From Prostheceraeus crozeri (taxonomy: Eukaryota; Platyhelminthes; Polycladida; Euryleptidae): DNA of 64,000 nucleotides. The notes beneath the pieces were generated by a model. That model had not been told where the DNA came from. It ran no database searches and worked only from the letters and a program-made list of their open reading frames with translations. The stretch is from positions 62,001-126,000 of the forward strand of contig CAJQUW010016954.1 in NCBI GenBank assembly GCA_907163375.1, given 5' to 3'. A program made the position numbers and the translations under genes. Within the stretch, counting starts at the first letter, position 1. Each line of letters opens with the position of its first letter. Of this stretch, positions 1-11,321 are shown piece after piece.

Positions 1-510
1 ATTTGAACATTGAAAGCTTGAAAACGCCATCTGAATTGTGTACAAAGTTAAAGGAGTTTGGTGTAGATTATCTTGATGCAGATGAATATCACTTTTCTTA
101 TGACCCACATAAGAAACGCATGATTCTAAAGGTAGGGAAGAACTCTCTTATCAAGCTGGATAGCGTGTTAACGACCACATTGGGATTCTCAAAATCAACT
201 TTATGAAGGCACATCAATAGGCGATACAGCCCCATCACTAGAGCGTGATATAAGTAACTTATACGTCTATTGTAACATTATTGAATATACAAGGGTTGGC
301 GACATTGAGGCCCCACTTCTGCGCACATTTCCTCTCTCATCCGTAAGGAAGCAACTTATCAATCGAGAATTTTTCAACACAATGTATCTACCAATCAGCC
401 GAAATTACATCAATAGAATTGACATATCAATTCATGATGACGCAGGAGAAGTAGTACCGTTCTGTGGTGGTGTTACTGTTTTGACCCTACATATTAGGTC
501 ACGAGAATAA
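1..510 (+). pseudogene. Penton-like minor capsid protein remnant (Polinton)
   Basis: This is the 3' part of a gene whose start lies left of the window. Established knowledge: Polintons encode a single-jelly-roll penton protein that sits at the capsid vertices, and its C-terminal part has a recognisable pattern. The pattern is visible here around 260 to 510, with short motifs such as YVYCNIIEYTRVGD, APLLRTFPL and REFFNTMYLPIS, followed by a hydrophobic strand ending LTLHIRS. The gene lies directly upstream of the core and major capsid genes, as expected for a virion-gene cluster. It is a broken fossil. Naming it penton rather than another small jelly-roll protein is inference from this conserved tail and the gene order. 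Confidence 0.75.
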
Positions 511-553
511 GGCTTTACGCTATTGTGACTTCCATAGTTATTCAATAGTCATA

Positions 554-1036
554 ATGACAGGCATTTACAGTAGACCATCATATCAGAGCGGTTATCCCGT
601 GTTTGTTGGAGGTAGACGACAAGTTGGAGGAGGCATATTTGGTGCACTAAGACGTATGGTTCTTCCAACACTCAAAAAGTATGGCGTACCAATCATGAAG
701 CGTGTTGGAAGCAGGGCTTTAGATTTTGGTGCAAATGTTGCAGCTGATGCGCTTCAAGGTGAGGATATCGGTGAATCTATGAAAATGCGCGCGCAGCAAT
801 CTGCCATAGACGCATTAGATGATTTAACAAAGACGAGACGTACAGTTCGGAAGAAGCGTAGGAAGTCAAGACAAGTTGGATCCGGTCGAGTTACTAAGCA
901 AAGACGCAGGAAAAGTAAAAAGCCGACTAGAGCAGCACGTTCTAAATGTAGACGTCGAGTGAAAACAAGAAAGCGCAAACGAAATTCCACAGCTACTAGA
1001 AACAAGTCAAAACGAAGGAAGACAACATATTTATAG
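554..1036 (+). CDS. Small basic virion core protein, adenovirus pX/pVI-like (Polinton)
   Basis: A 160-residue open frame lies between the penton-like and major capsid genes. The N-terminal part has a glycine-rich stretch (VGGGIFGALRRMVLPTLKK) resembling the membrane-active or condensing segment of adenovirus-type minor core proteins. From about residue 95 to the end, lysine and arginine make up about half of the residues, in runs such as RKKRRKSR, KQRRRKSKK and TRKRKRN. Polintons and adintoviruses carry a small basic protein at this place that is thought to coat and condense packaged DNA. The start at 554 gives a frame that closes about 10 bases before the next gene. No family signature fixes the exact relationship, so the pX versus pVI assignment is inference. 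Confidence 0.75.
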   Translation: MTGIYSRPSYQSGYPVFVGGRRQVGGGIFGALRRMVLPTLKKYGVPIMKRVGSRALDFGANVAADALQGEDIGESMKMRAQQSAIDALDDLTKTRRTVRKKRRKSRQVGSGRVTKQRRRKSKKPTRAARSKCRRRVKTRKRKRNSTATRNKSKRRKTTYL

Positions 1037-1046
1037 AGCTAATACG

Positions 1047-2307
1047 ATGCAGAGTATCAATTCGGCTTTGTGTTTCCTCGATTCTCCCCCTCATCAGACA
1101 GACATCATCTCCTCAACAATTGTAGACATAGTCCCCACAACAAATATCGATGGTAACCAACAGCCTATTCAGTTTGATATACCTGCCAATCCTCAAGATT
1201 ATATTGACTGTCAATCCATTGATTTAGAGTTGTTTATACAAATTAAGAAGACTGATGGTACAAATATTGATTCATCCAAGGATAAAGTGGGATTGGCAAA
1301 TCTTCCTATTGCCAGTCTGTTCTCAGATGTGTATCTAATATTGAATGACAAACAGATTGAAGGAGGGGATCGAGCATACATAAATACAATGACGCAATTT
1401 CAAAAGCAAGCTAACCAGTCACACTTGCAAGTTTCTGGGTGGTATGATGATCAGCAAGGGAAATTTGATGATGTCTCAAATACAGGGTTAAAAAGACGAA
1501 TGGATTTAACAGCGGATTCAAAGGAATTATACTTGAAAGGACCCGTCTATCTTGATTTCCTTCGTCAATCTAGATATCTGCTATCACAGGCAAATAAAAT
1601 TTATTCGTGCAAATCCTGAGTTCGCGTTAATGGCTTTTGGAGCTACAAACTATCAAGTCAACATAAGTAATGCCGTGCTCAATGTAAGGCGAGTAACAAT
1701 GAACCCGTCAGTCATCAACGAGCATGCGACAGGATTGAGGAAAAACAATGCAATATATCCAGTTAATCACAGTGTGTTGACAAACTTCACAATTGGTGCG
1801 GGATCATCCTCACATGCCTACCCAAATCTTTTTCCCACTGCAATGCCAAAGGCGGTGTATATCACATTTATGGAAAATGAGGCATTCATTGGTGCTTTTG
1901 AAAAGAATCCATTCAATTTCCAACACTTTAATGTTAGCAAACTAGCACTCTATCAGGATGGGAAATTTGCATCTTGCAAAGCATTTGAGCCTAATTTCGA
2001 AGATGGTAAATTCGCACGTGAATATGGTTCTACCTTCACCGCCCTCAACATGTTTAATACAGATGATTCAAATGGAATTACAATGGATATGTACAAGAAT
2101 GGCTACTTCTTCATTATGTACAACCTCACAGCAGATGCAGATCTAGGTGGTGAAAGCGTAGGAGTTACAAAGCCTGGAAATCTACGACTGGAGGTATCAT
2201 TTGAGTCACCTTTGAAGAAAACAATTACTTGTCTCATTTATGCTATCTATGAAAGGAAAGTTGAGATAACAAGAATGAGAGACGTGACGGTCAGCTATCA
2301 GAGATGA
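1047..2307 (+). pseudogene. Major capsid protein, double jelly-roll hexon-like (Polinton)
   Basis: The region encodes the double-jelly-roll major capsid protein that forms the hexons of Polinton and adintovirus capsids. Invertebrate database entries often name this family uncharacterized protein F54H12.2-like. The N-terminal part shows the usual block with PIQFDIPANPQDYIDC, in which a polar layer is followed by a strand-rich domain. The C-terminal part ends in the typical strand before a hydrophobic run (LRLEVSFESPLKKTITCLIY), then an acidic and basic tail. It follows the core gene by about 10 bases and its end touches the protease gene, as in a tightly packed late cluster. It is a broken fossil whose residues remain well preserved along most of its length. 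Confidence 0.88.
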
Positions 2308-2766
2308 GTAACTTAAGCAACATAGAAATCTTGAGGAAAATGAGGAAAGCTCATCCCTACTCCAAGACAATATTTCTCAATGTCTTTTCTAGAGATAATT
2401 TACCTGATTCAATTCCTTTCTATCCTTGTTCGCTTATCATCAATACGGATACCAACAATCTTCCCGGAAAACATTGGATTGCTGTATACATCAATCGTTA
2501 TAAAATGGCCGAATATTTTGACTCTCTTAATCAACCTCGTTTACATGATATCGCATTATGGATGAACAGGTTCTCCTGGACTGTTAGGAAAGTGACATCG
2601 TCCCACTTCAAAGTAATACATCTCTAATGTGCGGTGGCTATGTACTCTATTTTGCCAACGAGAGACCATTGAAAAATAACTGTAAAAGTGCTTTAGAACT
2701 ATTTTCAAAAAACTGTGATAAAAATGATGCAATTCTTACTAAATATGTCGAAACAGTTTTGAAATA
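2304..2766 (+). pseudogene. Adenain-like cysteine protease (Polinton PRO)
   Basis: This is the maturation protease of the element, related to adenovirus adenain and Ulp1-type C48/C5 peptidases, which cleaves capsid precursors. The visible family signs are the histidine block PGKHWIAVYI, the acidic and aromatic block EYFDSLNQP, and a cysteine block CGGYVLYFANERP near the end, where the catalytic Cys would lie. The start codon overlaps the major capsid stop by four bases (ATGA), which is typical of linked virion genes. About 150 codons is slightly short for the family. It is a broken fossil. Confidence 0.82.
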
Positions 2767-2874
2767 AAGTTTTATGTTGTATCATTAACTTGCTCTCTTT
2801 TTTCCAAAACAAGGGTTTATAAGGAAAACAAAAATACGTTTATATTTCATTATCTATTCACATATATACAAAAT

Positions 2875-3715
2875 CTACAATTTGGTTTTCATAAAACATT
2901 TTTTCAAATCACATATGATGGGAGGCACATCACTTATGTCTTTAATGCCGGTTATCACAATCTTTCCATTATGGAACACATGAACATGATATGGATGCCA
3001 GTTAGTCAATTGAGCTGCTGGAAATAGCTCCACTTCATAAGTTAGATTATGTGATGATGTAACTTTACGGAAATCATAGTGATAGTGTAATTCACATAAC
3101 ACGGTCATTGTCTTCACTTTCCAATCAGATAATGAATCACCAAGTAAATGTTCCAAAGTTAAGTGTAGATATGAGAGATCACCCTCCATGACCCTTCCAA
3201 TACATTGGATTGTTCCATTTGGAAAGAATAGGATAGTGAGAGATTTATCCTTCCTCTGAATCCTCCATGTTAACATTGAGGGTCTTCCAAGATGTAAGCT
3301 CGTCGTCGGCTTCAATTTGCGTTTTATCAGTAACCATTGTTTTCGGTGGGGTATATTCCTCTCGATCTCTTGTAGATTGAGTTTTGACTTTGCTTTTGTA
3401 GTTAACATCCGATTTACAACTTCCAACCGTTTGATGTCCTCCATCTTTAATGAATGACGTTATCTGTGGTAGTATCTCCCTTGTAAAGGTTTCCCATGTG
3501 ACGTCACTGAAACGAAAAAATCGATATTCAACATCTTACCGTTTTGGTGAACAGACGTATAGTTTGACTGATGAATCACACTTTATCCATACCTTGTCAT
3601 CGAGAGGAATCTTGATCCGAGTCTTATGGTTGTCAATGAGATCCGCAAAGTTTTTCAGTGAAGGCAATGAGTCAATACTAATGCAAACGCCACGATGTTT
3701 TCGATCACTATTTGC
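2875..3715 (-). pseudogene. TBP-like protein with two TATA-binding-type repeats (Polinton, tentative)
   Basis: Minus-strand reading frame with its longest open part at 2,875 to 3,444 (189 residues) and further protein-like sequence up to about 3,715. Two stretches resemble the repeated strand of TATA-box-binding proteins. One reads LTILFFPNGTIQCIGRV around residues 68 to 84, and the other reads HVHVFHNGKIVITGIKD around residues 153 to 169. Both have the pattern hydrophobic strand, F, polar turn, G-K/T-I, hydrophobic, G. The spacing of about 85 residues matches the half-repeat spacing of TBP. It lies between the protease and the polymerase and reads toward the protease. A transcription-factor role is inference from this resemblance. 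It is a broken fossil. Confidence 0.45.
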
Positions 3716-3865
3716 TATTGAATAACACTAATGCCATTCTTTTAGACTTTGTTATGTGAACGTTTTGAACGTCACTAAGTTTCCATGTTCTAATGTAATG
3801 AGGCATGCTCCGAAAGGTATGTTTCAAATTTAGGTTTAATGTTTGCCTAAAGTTTGTTATTTTAT

Positions 3866-4040
3866 TAGCTCAACATATCGGAATGATGTTGAGTACAAAT
3901 TCTTCACATATTCATTCACATTGGGACTACCTATTTATTAGTAATCATTTCTACATATCGGAAAGATGTAGAAATTTCAATTTTAGTAAGACTACTTATG
4001 TATTAGTAAGTGTTGCTACATGTCGGAAGATGCAGCAATC
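3866..4040 (+). repeat. Three degenerate ~70-bp repeats, each with a small hairpin
   Basis: The hairpin cores are CAACATATCGGAATGATGTTG at 3,871 and related forms at 3,951 (CTACATATCGGAAAGATGTAG) and about 4,017 (CTACATGTCGGAAGATGCAG). Each has complementary arms of 5 to 7 bases around a TCGGA loop. The last two copies also share an upstream GACTAC and TATTAGTAA block. The arms have changed while pairing is partly kept. The cluster sits in the gap between the TBP-like and polymerase genes of the Polinton, where no protein frame is supported. Confidence 0.6.
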
Positions 4041-4190
4041 GCAAGATCTATTACAAGTGGAATATTATATTGTTTTTATTTAGACTTATTCTACATCACC
4101 TGTGACAGGAAGGCATCTCCTTCTCTTTGACGGTGGGGGAAGACCTAGGCTGTAGTGTCCATATGGTAATGATAAATTTTTATCCAGCCA

Positions 4191-7100
4191 TTAGCGCTTA
4201 TCCTCCCAAAGTGAAAGACCTCGCTTCCTAAATGATTTTGTGCTAACTATGTGATTTTTTGAATTTATAATTGTCATATCTTCAGTTGTATCATTCTCAC
4301 TATAATAGACACTCCTATAGTCATTATGTTTCAATTTTTTAACTGCTGCTCTCTGAATTCCTTTTGCACGTTTGATGCTATGATTCGTAGAGTCTAGATA
4401 TTTCATTGAATACATTTTCGGTTTTAGTAGGATCATTTCCTCAAGCAACTTTCCAGCACACTCATCCTTAAAACAACCTAATCTAGCTTTGTTTGTAGTT
4501 GAGTATAGTCGGTGATGACTATCATAGTTTGAAGAGTCAAATTTTTCACCGAAGTATAGAAGTATATCTTCCAGACGGACAGATGGTGATGTGTATAAAC
4601 ATAGGAAGAAACTGTCGGTATCACCTCCACAAAGCCACGTTCTATTTATCAGTGGACACCCTTTTAGATCATTGTAATATAATTGATACATTTCCAACTT
4701 ACTATAGTCAAGTACTGCTTGACCAACATATTAATTTATTCAAAACTATTGAAGGTTTGTACATTTCCATACCAACCAGATCTTCATCAAATATTTTGTG
4801 TTGAACATAGAGAGGATGATTTGACAATTTCAGTAGTTGTTTCTCATTGTTGACTAGTATAATTTTTTCTTCTTACATTTTCCATTGTTTTACCATATAA
4901 AGAATTATTTTTCAATTTGTAGAATGACTTTTCGAAGTCAGTGTTTGATTGAGCCCTCTTTTGAGAGTTCATATCAATGTATGTTTTTAACCAAGGCTTT
5001 TGTGTGAATTTTATGCCACTATGAATCTTCTTGATTCTCATGCCCATGGTCAAGTAAAATTTTAAAATTGAGTAGTGGACTACATAATTTTCCCTATCAA
5101 ATTGATGGAGCAGAAGTTTCTTGATAGAAGAAAAATGTGTATTTGGTCTTACTTTTTCATATAGTGTGAAAACATTCTCTTTTCAATCATCTGCATTTCT
5201 GGAGCTAATGGGAAATCGGCAGTGTCATCATGAATGGCTGCAGGATACTCTAAATCTAAATCAAAAATGTAGCCGATTTCACCATCATCTATATTTTGAA
5301 CATTTCTCTTCAGTTAAAAAATTATCTAATTCACTTTCATTCAACCATCTGAAATTTGAGTGGGGTAGATTTCTACTGAGTGAAGAACCATAAAGGTTAT
5401 TAACATCTAAGTAGGTCAAATGTCGACTTTCATGTGTATTATTTCCTAATTCTTCAATGCGTGCACGCGCTCGGTGAATGTTGGTGAAAGTCATACCCCC
5501 TCTAATTCCTCGTTCAAATAGATTGTACATATTTTCATCTTGTATGTAGTGTGGGGGATCATTGGAAGAGAAATTTAGTGCTGATGTAAAGTTAAGATGT
5601 GGGAGACTGACAAAATGTACAGGGTCGACTTCATCCTCACGTTGACTCAATGCTCGAAACACTTCAAATATGTCTGCCAACAATAAAACATCTAACTTCA
5701 GATATGCCAGCATGTAATCACCAAATGTGCTACAATTAAATTCAATCCATGCCTTGTTAGCGTGTTCATATTCACTACCGGAACAGTGCTCACGAGTAAG
5801 ATCATTATAGAATTCAAATTGTGGTGGTAGACAGTCTTCCATCAACGTGTTTAAGTTTTTGAAGTATGAATATGGAAACACTCCCTTCTGATATAAAACA
5901 TTATCACTTAATTGTGGAAATTCTACCCTTAATGTATCTACATGCTCATACATCTGCAAGCCCTTGGCTAATTCACTCAAGGATGCACTTAGAAATTGAT
6001 ATGAGTCTAAGAATTTTAGTTTAAAGTATACTGTCTTCCCTTTGTATTCATTTACAGGGACACTGGCGGATAAAGTTATATATTTTTCAGCAGTTGCTGC
6101 TACAACATCTAATTTCCAAGATTTCATTCTTCCAATCGCTTTATAGCAAACGATGTGACTATCATAATTTTTAAAATTGTGAAAAAATATGGGGAGCTTC
6201 CGTCTGTTAAGTCTTAACCGGAAATTGCATTTCCTACATAATGTTTTCCTATATCGTCCGGTGATATGATCATGATCACGAACTTTTATGACTTCATCGC
6301 TGAATTTCGATTTACATTTTTTGTAACATTCTGCATTCTCATGGCGTGCTTTTTCATCCGCTGACAGTGGCATTGACTGCCTAGTTGTTGCACATTGGTT
6401 GTCATATAAGTCTTGGGCTACAGTTTCTAAGTGGTGCAAGAAACTAATAATGCAATTTTCTCCCTCAAAGAGGTAATACTTGTTTTCAAATTTCGATTGA
6501 AGGGCATTATGCCAGACATGATAAGCTCCAATGGCCGCAGGTTTATGTATTTTATTATCAATGTAGCACTCTATATCGGCATAAATTACTTAAGGAGGAC
6601 TCAGTTGATATTCCATGCTACTTGTTAGTACTTTTAGATCCGATGGCATTTTTTCTATTTGTGCTTTTCCTCGAGTACAAAACTGGAAGTGTCGTTCTAG
6701 TGTTGTCTTATATGTGAATGACTGAGTGCATCTTTCACAGAAGTATTGATGTTTTTTTAAAGTTCTCCTATACAATCTTGACAGCTTTGGAATTCCACAA
6801 TAGTGTGCTGCTCCATTGTTTAGAATTAGCAAAATATTAACCGTTTGCCTACCAGTAAAGTTACTATTGTAACGAAAACCTTTGAGTCCATTTTCATAAA
6901 AGTGAATGTTAATTTTAATATCATTTTTCTCAAATTTTGGAATATCTTTGATTGATACTGGTGTGGAAATGCCTTCCAAATTTAGCTCAGATGTCCACTC
7001 ACTATATGATTTTACTTCATTCCTTGAATAAGGTACTTCATTATAATGCAATATTGATAAAACTGCATATAGGAAGCAATCATTTGCATTTGAATTAACA

Positions 7101-7911
7101 TTAATGACAGCTTTAGAGTTTTTTAATTTCTTTGGTAGAGGAAATGGTTGTCCACCTGACAGTATTGGACTTGTTATTACATTGAACTCTATATTTTGTA
7201 CATCATCTATAATCCAATTGCTACCCTTTTTTGTGAAGGCTTCAATATGATTTATTAGACTATTTAGATGATCCTGAAACCAAGCATCATAGTCATAAAT
7301 ATAGTTTGAGGATGATGAGGTAAAGTGTGCGAGAAAAGTTTCTTCTTTTGAGGATTAGAACGGACATAACGAATTTGTGCAATCTGACGACCGCGCAATT
7401 GATAGCTCCTTAGTAAGTCAGACACTAAATTCCCTAACATGGAACGCATGCTTTCTAAGAATGATGTTATGTCCACAGTAGGTGTTGTTGGTGTGATATC
7501 ATACACACGTGCATGGCCATTGAGTGCGCTTTCGCTGAGACTAACAGTTCCATAGTTGTTATGCATATTCATCTCACTATTTGTATTATGTACATTCATA
7601 TGCTGTCGAAATCTACTTATAGAGTTATACGTTTTGCCACACCGAGAGCAGTATTGCATAAAGTTTTGTATGTTAGTTGAAGCGCTGGTTGTTGGCTTAG
7701 AAGTAGATCTATTTTGATTATTTGAATTTGACTCTGTTATGCTATCATTCGGTTTATTATTGCATACAAGTTTATGCCTCTTAAGATTATCTATCCTATT
7801 CGTTTTATATGGACACTTGCTACATTGATACGTTTTTCCTAACTTACAAAATTTTTCATGACGTTGCAAATTGCCTATGAGTAAATACTTTTCCACACTT
7901 GGTACAGACAA
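4191..7911 (-). pseudogene. Protein-primed family B DNA polymerase (Polinton pPolB) with zinc-finger N-terminus
   Basis: This would be the replicative polymerase of the element. Reading on the minus strand from 7,911, the N-terminal part has C2H2-type fingers (CSKCPYKTNRIDNLKRHKLVC and YCSRCGKTYNSISRFRQHMNVH at their cores), then a NANDCFLYAVLSILH block. Next is a CERCTQSF finger before the exonuclease region, which contains RDHDHITGRYR and FFHNFKNYDSHIV. Palm motif B appears as KLKNNSLYGKTMEN near 4,880 and motif C as GGDTDSFF near 4,620. The KPKMYSMK and KAKGIQR-like blocks close the thumb side. The length of about 1,240 codons fits invertebrate Polinton polymerases. It is a fossil with several breaks. 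It is unusual only in its finger-rich N-terminus, which is known in some invertebrate elements. Confidence 0.92.
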
Positions 7912-7942
7912 CCATGATTATTAATGAGGATTGAAATTAGCA

Positions 7943-7977
7943 AGCCCTTATATACATCTACCATCTAATGACGTCAG
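7943..7977 (-). promoter_or_regulatory. TATA box and CRE-like site of the polymerase gene
   Basis: On the minus strand TATATAAGG lies at 7,946 to 7,954, about 35 bases before the polymerase ATG at 7,911. This leaves a very short leader. Fifteen bases further upstream is a perfect cAMP-response-type palindrome, TGACGTCA, at 7,969 to 7,976. The same TATATAAR form occurs at both promoters near 12,600. The function is inferred from position and consensus. Confidence 0.6.
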
Positions 7978-8071
7978 CGTCATCACCAGCCAATACCATA
8001 TGTTCCGATCTGTTGTAAAGAGAAAACGTAAAATTTAAAGCAATCTATTTTTTTCCAAAAGTAAAAAGAAG

Positions 8072-10127
8072 TTATAACTTGATGCACTTCACAATGCCAC
8101 TGTGGTATAATTTCAAGTGGCTACAGCTTTCACTGCAGCCACCCAAATCGTCCATTCGCGTCAGTCTAAGTCTACGGATGGTATTATCGATGAACTCGAC
8201 GTGGACTAAGGTCTCTTTCTCATGTCGTTGGCTATTTGTTACTTGTGAGGCCAACAGGAGGTTTGATTGAGTTATGTTTTGTAAGGACTCAACCAAACCT
8301 CTGTTGTCCTCCATTAACTGAGCCTCACGAGCCTCGGACTGTTTCAGTCGCTCTTGACACCGCCGTAACTTGCTTTCGATGTCCTCCTCTTCCGTCGTTG
8401 CGTCAAGGTCTACGTTGTACTCGCGTACTGGGAGAGGAGCCTTAGGAACTGCAGCTGGGATAGGTGTTGGAGAGGAAGGAGCTGCGGCTGGGATAGGTGT
8501 TGGAGGTGAAGGAGCTGGGACTGGGATATCAGCTGCTGAGGATGGGGCCAATGTCATCATCGGCGACAGTGGTAGGCGGACATTCCAGCTAGGAGACGCC
8601 CGGATGTTGGAGAATGAGATCTCCGCTTGAGACGCAAACATCACGGAGTCCTGTAATTCAAAGGAACAATTGTTTATCATCTATTTACCATTTTTTGACA
8701 TTAATTAGATACAAATGTGAATTCCTCTTACCTCCTGCTGAATTGCGGTTTTTTGATCGGATCCACTCGCCTTGTTAGGAGTCACCGAATCATTCTGAAA
8801 GATGAATTAATCAATTGTAGACGAATATATTGATAATCAAGTGTGTTTTAAAATAAATTTTAATGAAAACAATTCTGTACACATGCAGTTAACCAGTCAT
8901 ATACTTACATGTACATCAGAATCATCATCTTCGTCGGAAGAGGACGTCGGAGATGAAGTCGCTGAAGTAGTGGCTTCATCCTGGGATGAGGAGTCCGAAT
9001 CCTCCGATGTTGAGGAGTCATCCGATGACTCGCGAATTGAGTATGGTTTCTCCTCATTGTCCTCTACCGACGTTGTTGTCGCCGGCGTAGACAAGAAGCT
9101 TCTGTGATGCTTCTTCAGCGACAGAGATCGCATAGACTGCAACGAAAAATATGATGACATGTTTGCAACTCATTGACGAAGTATGTATGTTCTTAAAAAT
9201 ACTTGATGCATTTTCAGTTATTGTTGACTGAGACCTATGTAATGACACTTACGGGACTCGAAGGTAGTCTGCTCCTCGGTGAAGGTAAGCGCGGAATTTT
9301 TGGGCAGCTTTGAACACTAGGAAACAGCTGAAAGTAGGAAAAATTCATGTTTAATTTCACATTTAGAACTAATAAATAACTGAAATGCTTACATTTCGCA
9401 ATTTTTCGGCCACTATATCCTCGTTAGTCTTCGTCGGGTGAGGTAGCTCACTCTGAAATGTTTAAGCAATGTTGATTTACTTTATGTACAGAAATAATTA
9501 AATTAGTCAATAAATACTTACATCTTTAGCGAACATTTTTTTCTGAACCAACACCTTGGCTCTCTTCGGTGGGGGCATCAGTACATCCTGAAATGTTTAA
9601 CAACATATAATCTTTTCATACATAATGAAGTAGTATTTTTTCATTTTTCTGCTGTGAGCCAGTTATCCGTTGAAGCTAGCATGTAGAATTGATGGCACTC
9701 ACCTCACAATCACTAAAAGTCTCATCGATGAACTCCCGAGACTTAGGAACTTTCCTCTTAGGAACTCGAGACTTTTGAGGCTTATCCTTTGGAGCAGGTT
9801 CATCCAACTGGGAAAGCACGCCTTCAGTCGGTCGCTCCTTCCCAAAAAGACGCTCCAACTTCTTCTCAACTTTGGAGGTTAAGTTAATCCCCTTTCTTCC
9901 ATTTAGTTGAGCACAAGGGGTGTGCTCAAAGCTTTCGCGGAGTCACTATTCACCTTTGCATCGCTCTTTTCATACCTCTTACACGTGAGACAGTAGAGGT
10001 AGGTGCAGTCCTCTCGGAAGGAGCATTCCTTATGCCCGCTTTTGTTCGCATGTCGAACGGGTAGTTGACAAGTCTCACAGAAATGGAAGATGAGACGTTG
10101 CCGTGCGATACTTTCTTGTCGAACCAT
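8072..10127 (-). CDS. Unrecognised spliced gene, eight short coding exons, all introns phase 0
   Basis: I do not recognise the family. Exons on the minus strand, from canonical junctions: 10127-9954, about 9891-9703, 9587-9522, 9452-9393, 9327-9253, 9136-8909, 8794-8732 and 8650-8072. All introns are short (about 60 to 116 bases) and fall in phase 0. Only the acceptor of the second exon is weak. The first exon encodes a cysteine and histidine cluster (CETC, HKEC, EDC, YCLTC) that could bind zinc. The third has a basic PPPKRAK stretch, the sixth is a serine and acid-rich linker, and the last has a Pro/Ala repeat (PIPAAAPSSPTPIPAA) followed by a coiled coil of about 60 residues. A CTCTACAG acceptor just before the ATG suggests a 5' noncoding exon. 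The gene lies immediately upstream of the Polinton polymerase in the same orientation. Whether it is cargo or a host gene is open. Confidence 0.62.
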
Positions 10128-11183
10128 TTCTGTAGAGGATAAAAAAATTTTATTATAATTTAATCTCTTATTAAATGAGAAATCATTTATGTACCATCTT
10201 CAAAGCTTTATTAAGTACTAGATTAATATTTGACAAATCTTAAGAAGAAATAAATTCATGGATGAAATAGAAACTGAGATTCGAAAGTTTAATTTCATTC
10301 GAAAAGGGTTTGTTCATAAAAAGACATGAAATTTGGAAGCAGCTGATTAATCATTATTTAATTTCGAAATAATGATAGAATGAAAATGAGATTTCGAAAA
10401 TTTGAACCACTTCTCAATTGGTTTAATTAAACAAGCTTGAATTTCATACATCTGTTAGCAGATGACAGACTGAATATTTAAAATGGATGAAGGCTTTAAT
10501 TAGGTATCTTTTATTTATAAACAAACTGTGAAAATCTTGTTGATTTAAATACACTTACATTTAAACTGATATATTCATGTCTCTCGCTCAATGACTTAAT
10601 TTAGGATGAAAAATTAAAAAAACATGGTTAATAATATAACATAAAGGGTTCCTATCCTAAAACCCAAGCTTCTATATTTAAAGCTATTTGGTTATAAAAA
10701 CTTAATAATGTTCCTACTCCCGAATATCCTATAAAGTAGCACAACATGACAATGAAACTCACTTCAGAATTGTAATAAGAACCGGAGAACGCCGTCTGCT
10801 ATGGACACTGAATTATTTGAAAATGAGTGAAAATTCGTTGTGTGCAACTTCTTCATATATGAAATTGACAAATCAACTATGAACAAAGACCTTGTGACAT
10901 CACATCCTGGAATTGGTACGGTCAAACAAAATTGATAACTCAAACAAGAATTGGAACAGCTGGTTTATTTTCAACCTTAGAAATGGAAGTGCCATCATAT
11001 GTGTTAAAAGATTTCTACATGTAAACAGCAGAGTGAGTTCAAAGTAATATGAACTGATGGACTGATATATTATTTGATATACATGTTATTATTAATAGTC
11101 ATATAATGATTCATATTTGAAGATATAAAACGTGTGATTTGAATAGAACATTAAAATTTGAATTAAGCGCTAAATTTCGAAAA

Positions 11184-11281
11184 TTCAAATTTCGCGCCAA
11201 AATTCGAATAATCAAATTTAAAGACTTTTTCGAAAATTTGAATTTCGCGCCAAAATCCGAAATCCGGGCGCGAAGCGCCCG
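11184..11281. repeat. Duplicated TTTCGCGCCAAAAT block and GC hairpin
   Basis: AAATTTCGCGCCAAAATTCGAA near 11,187 recurs with small changes near 11,240, in a run of TTCGAAAATT motifs. It ends in a perfect 7-bp stem with a GAA loop, CGGGCGCGAAGCGCCCG, at 11,265 to 11,281. TTTCGCGCC resembles an E2F site, but the context is repetitive and no function is claimed. Confidence 0.5.
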
Positions 11282-11321
11282 AGAAATTTTGAGGCCCCCC
11301 CGCCGTGTATGAAGTGTATGA

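Larger units (their letters stand above)
1..7990. mobile_element. Polinton (Maverick) element, right-hand part, decayed
   Basis: Gene content and order identify a Polinton: penton-like, basic core protein, double-jelly-roll major capsid and adenain-like protease on the plus strand, then a TBP-like gene and protein-primed family B polymerase on the minus strand. The left end lies outside the window, and the integrase and packaging ATPase are not seen. No terminal inverted repeat could be recognised, so the right border is uncertain. It is placed just beyond the polymerase promoter, but the element may run on to about 13,000. The element is a fossil with about eight to ten breaks in all. One small gene is still fully open and protein motifs are easy to read, so decay looks moderate rather than ancient. 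Confidence 0.9.

Noticed and set aside
3450-4083. Two plus-strand frames of about 90 codons in the Polinton
   Set aside because: The first is the shadow of the minus-strand TBP-like gene. The second runs through the hairpin repeats.
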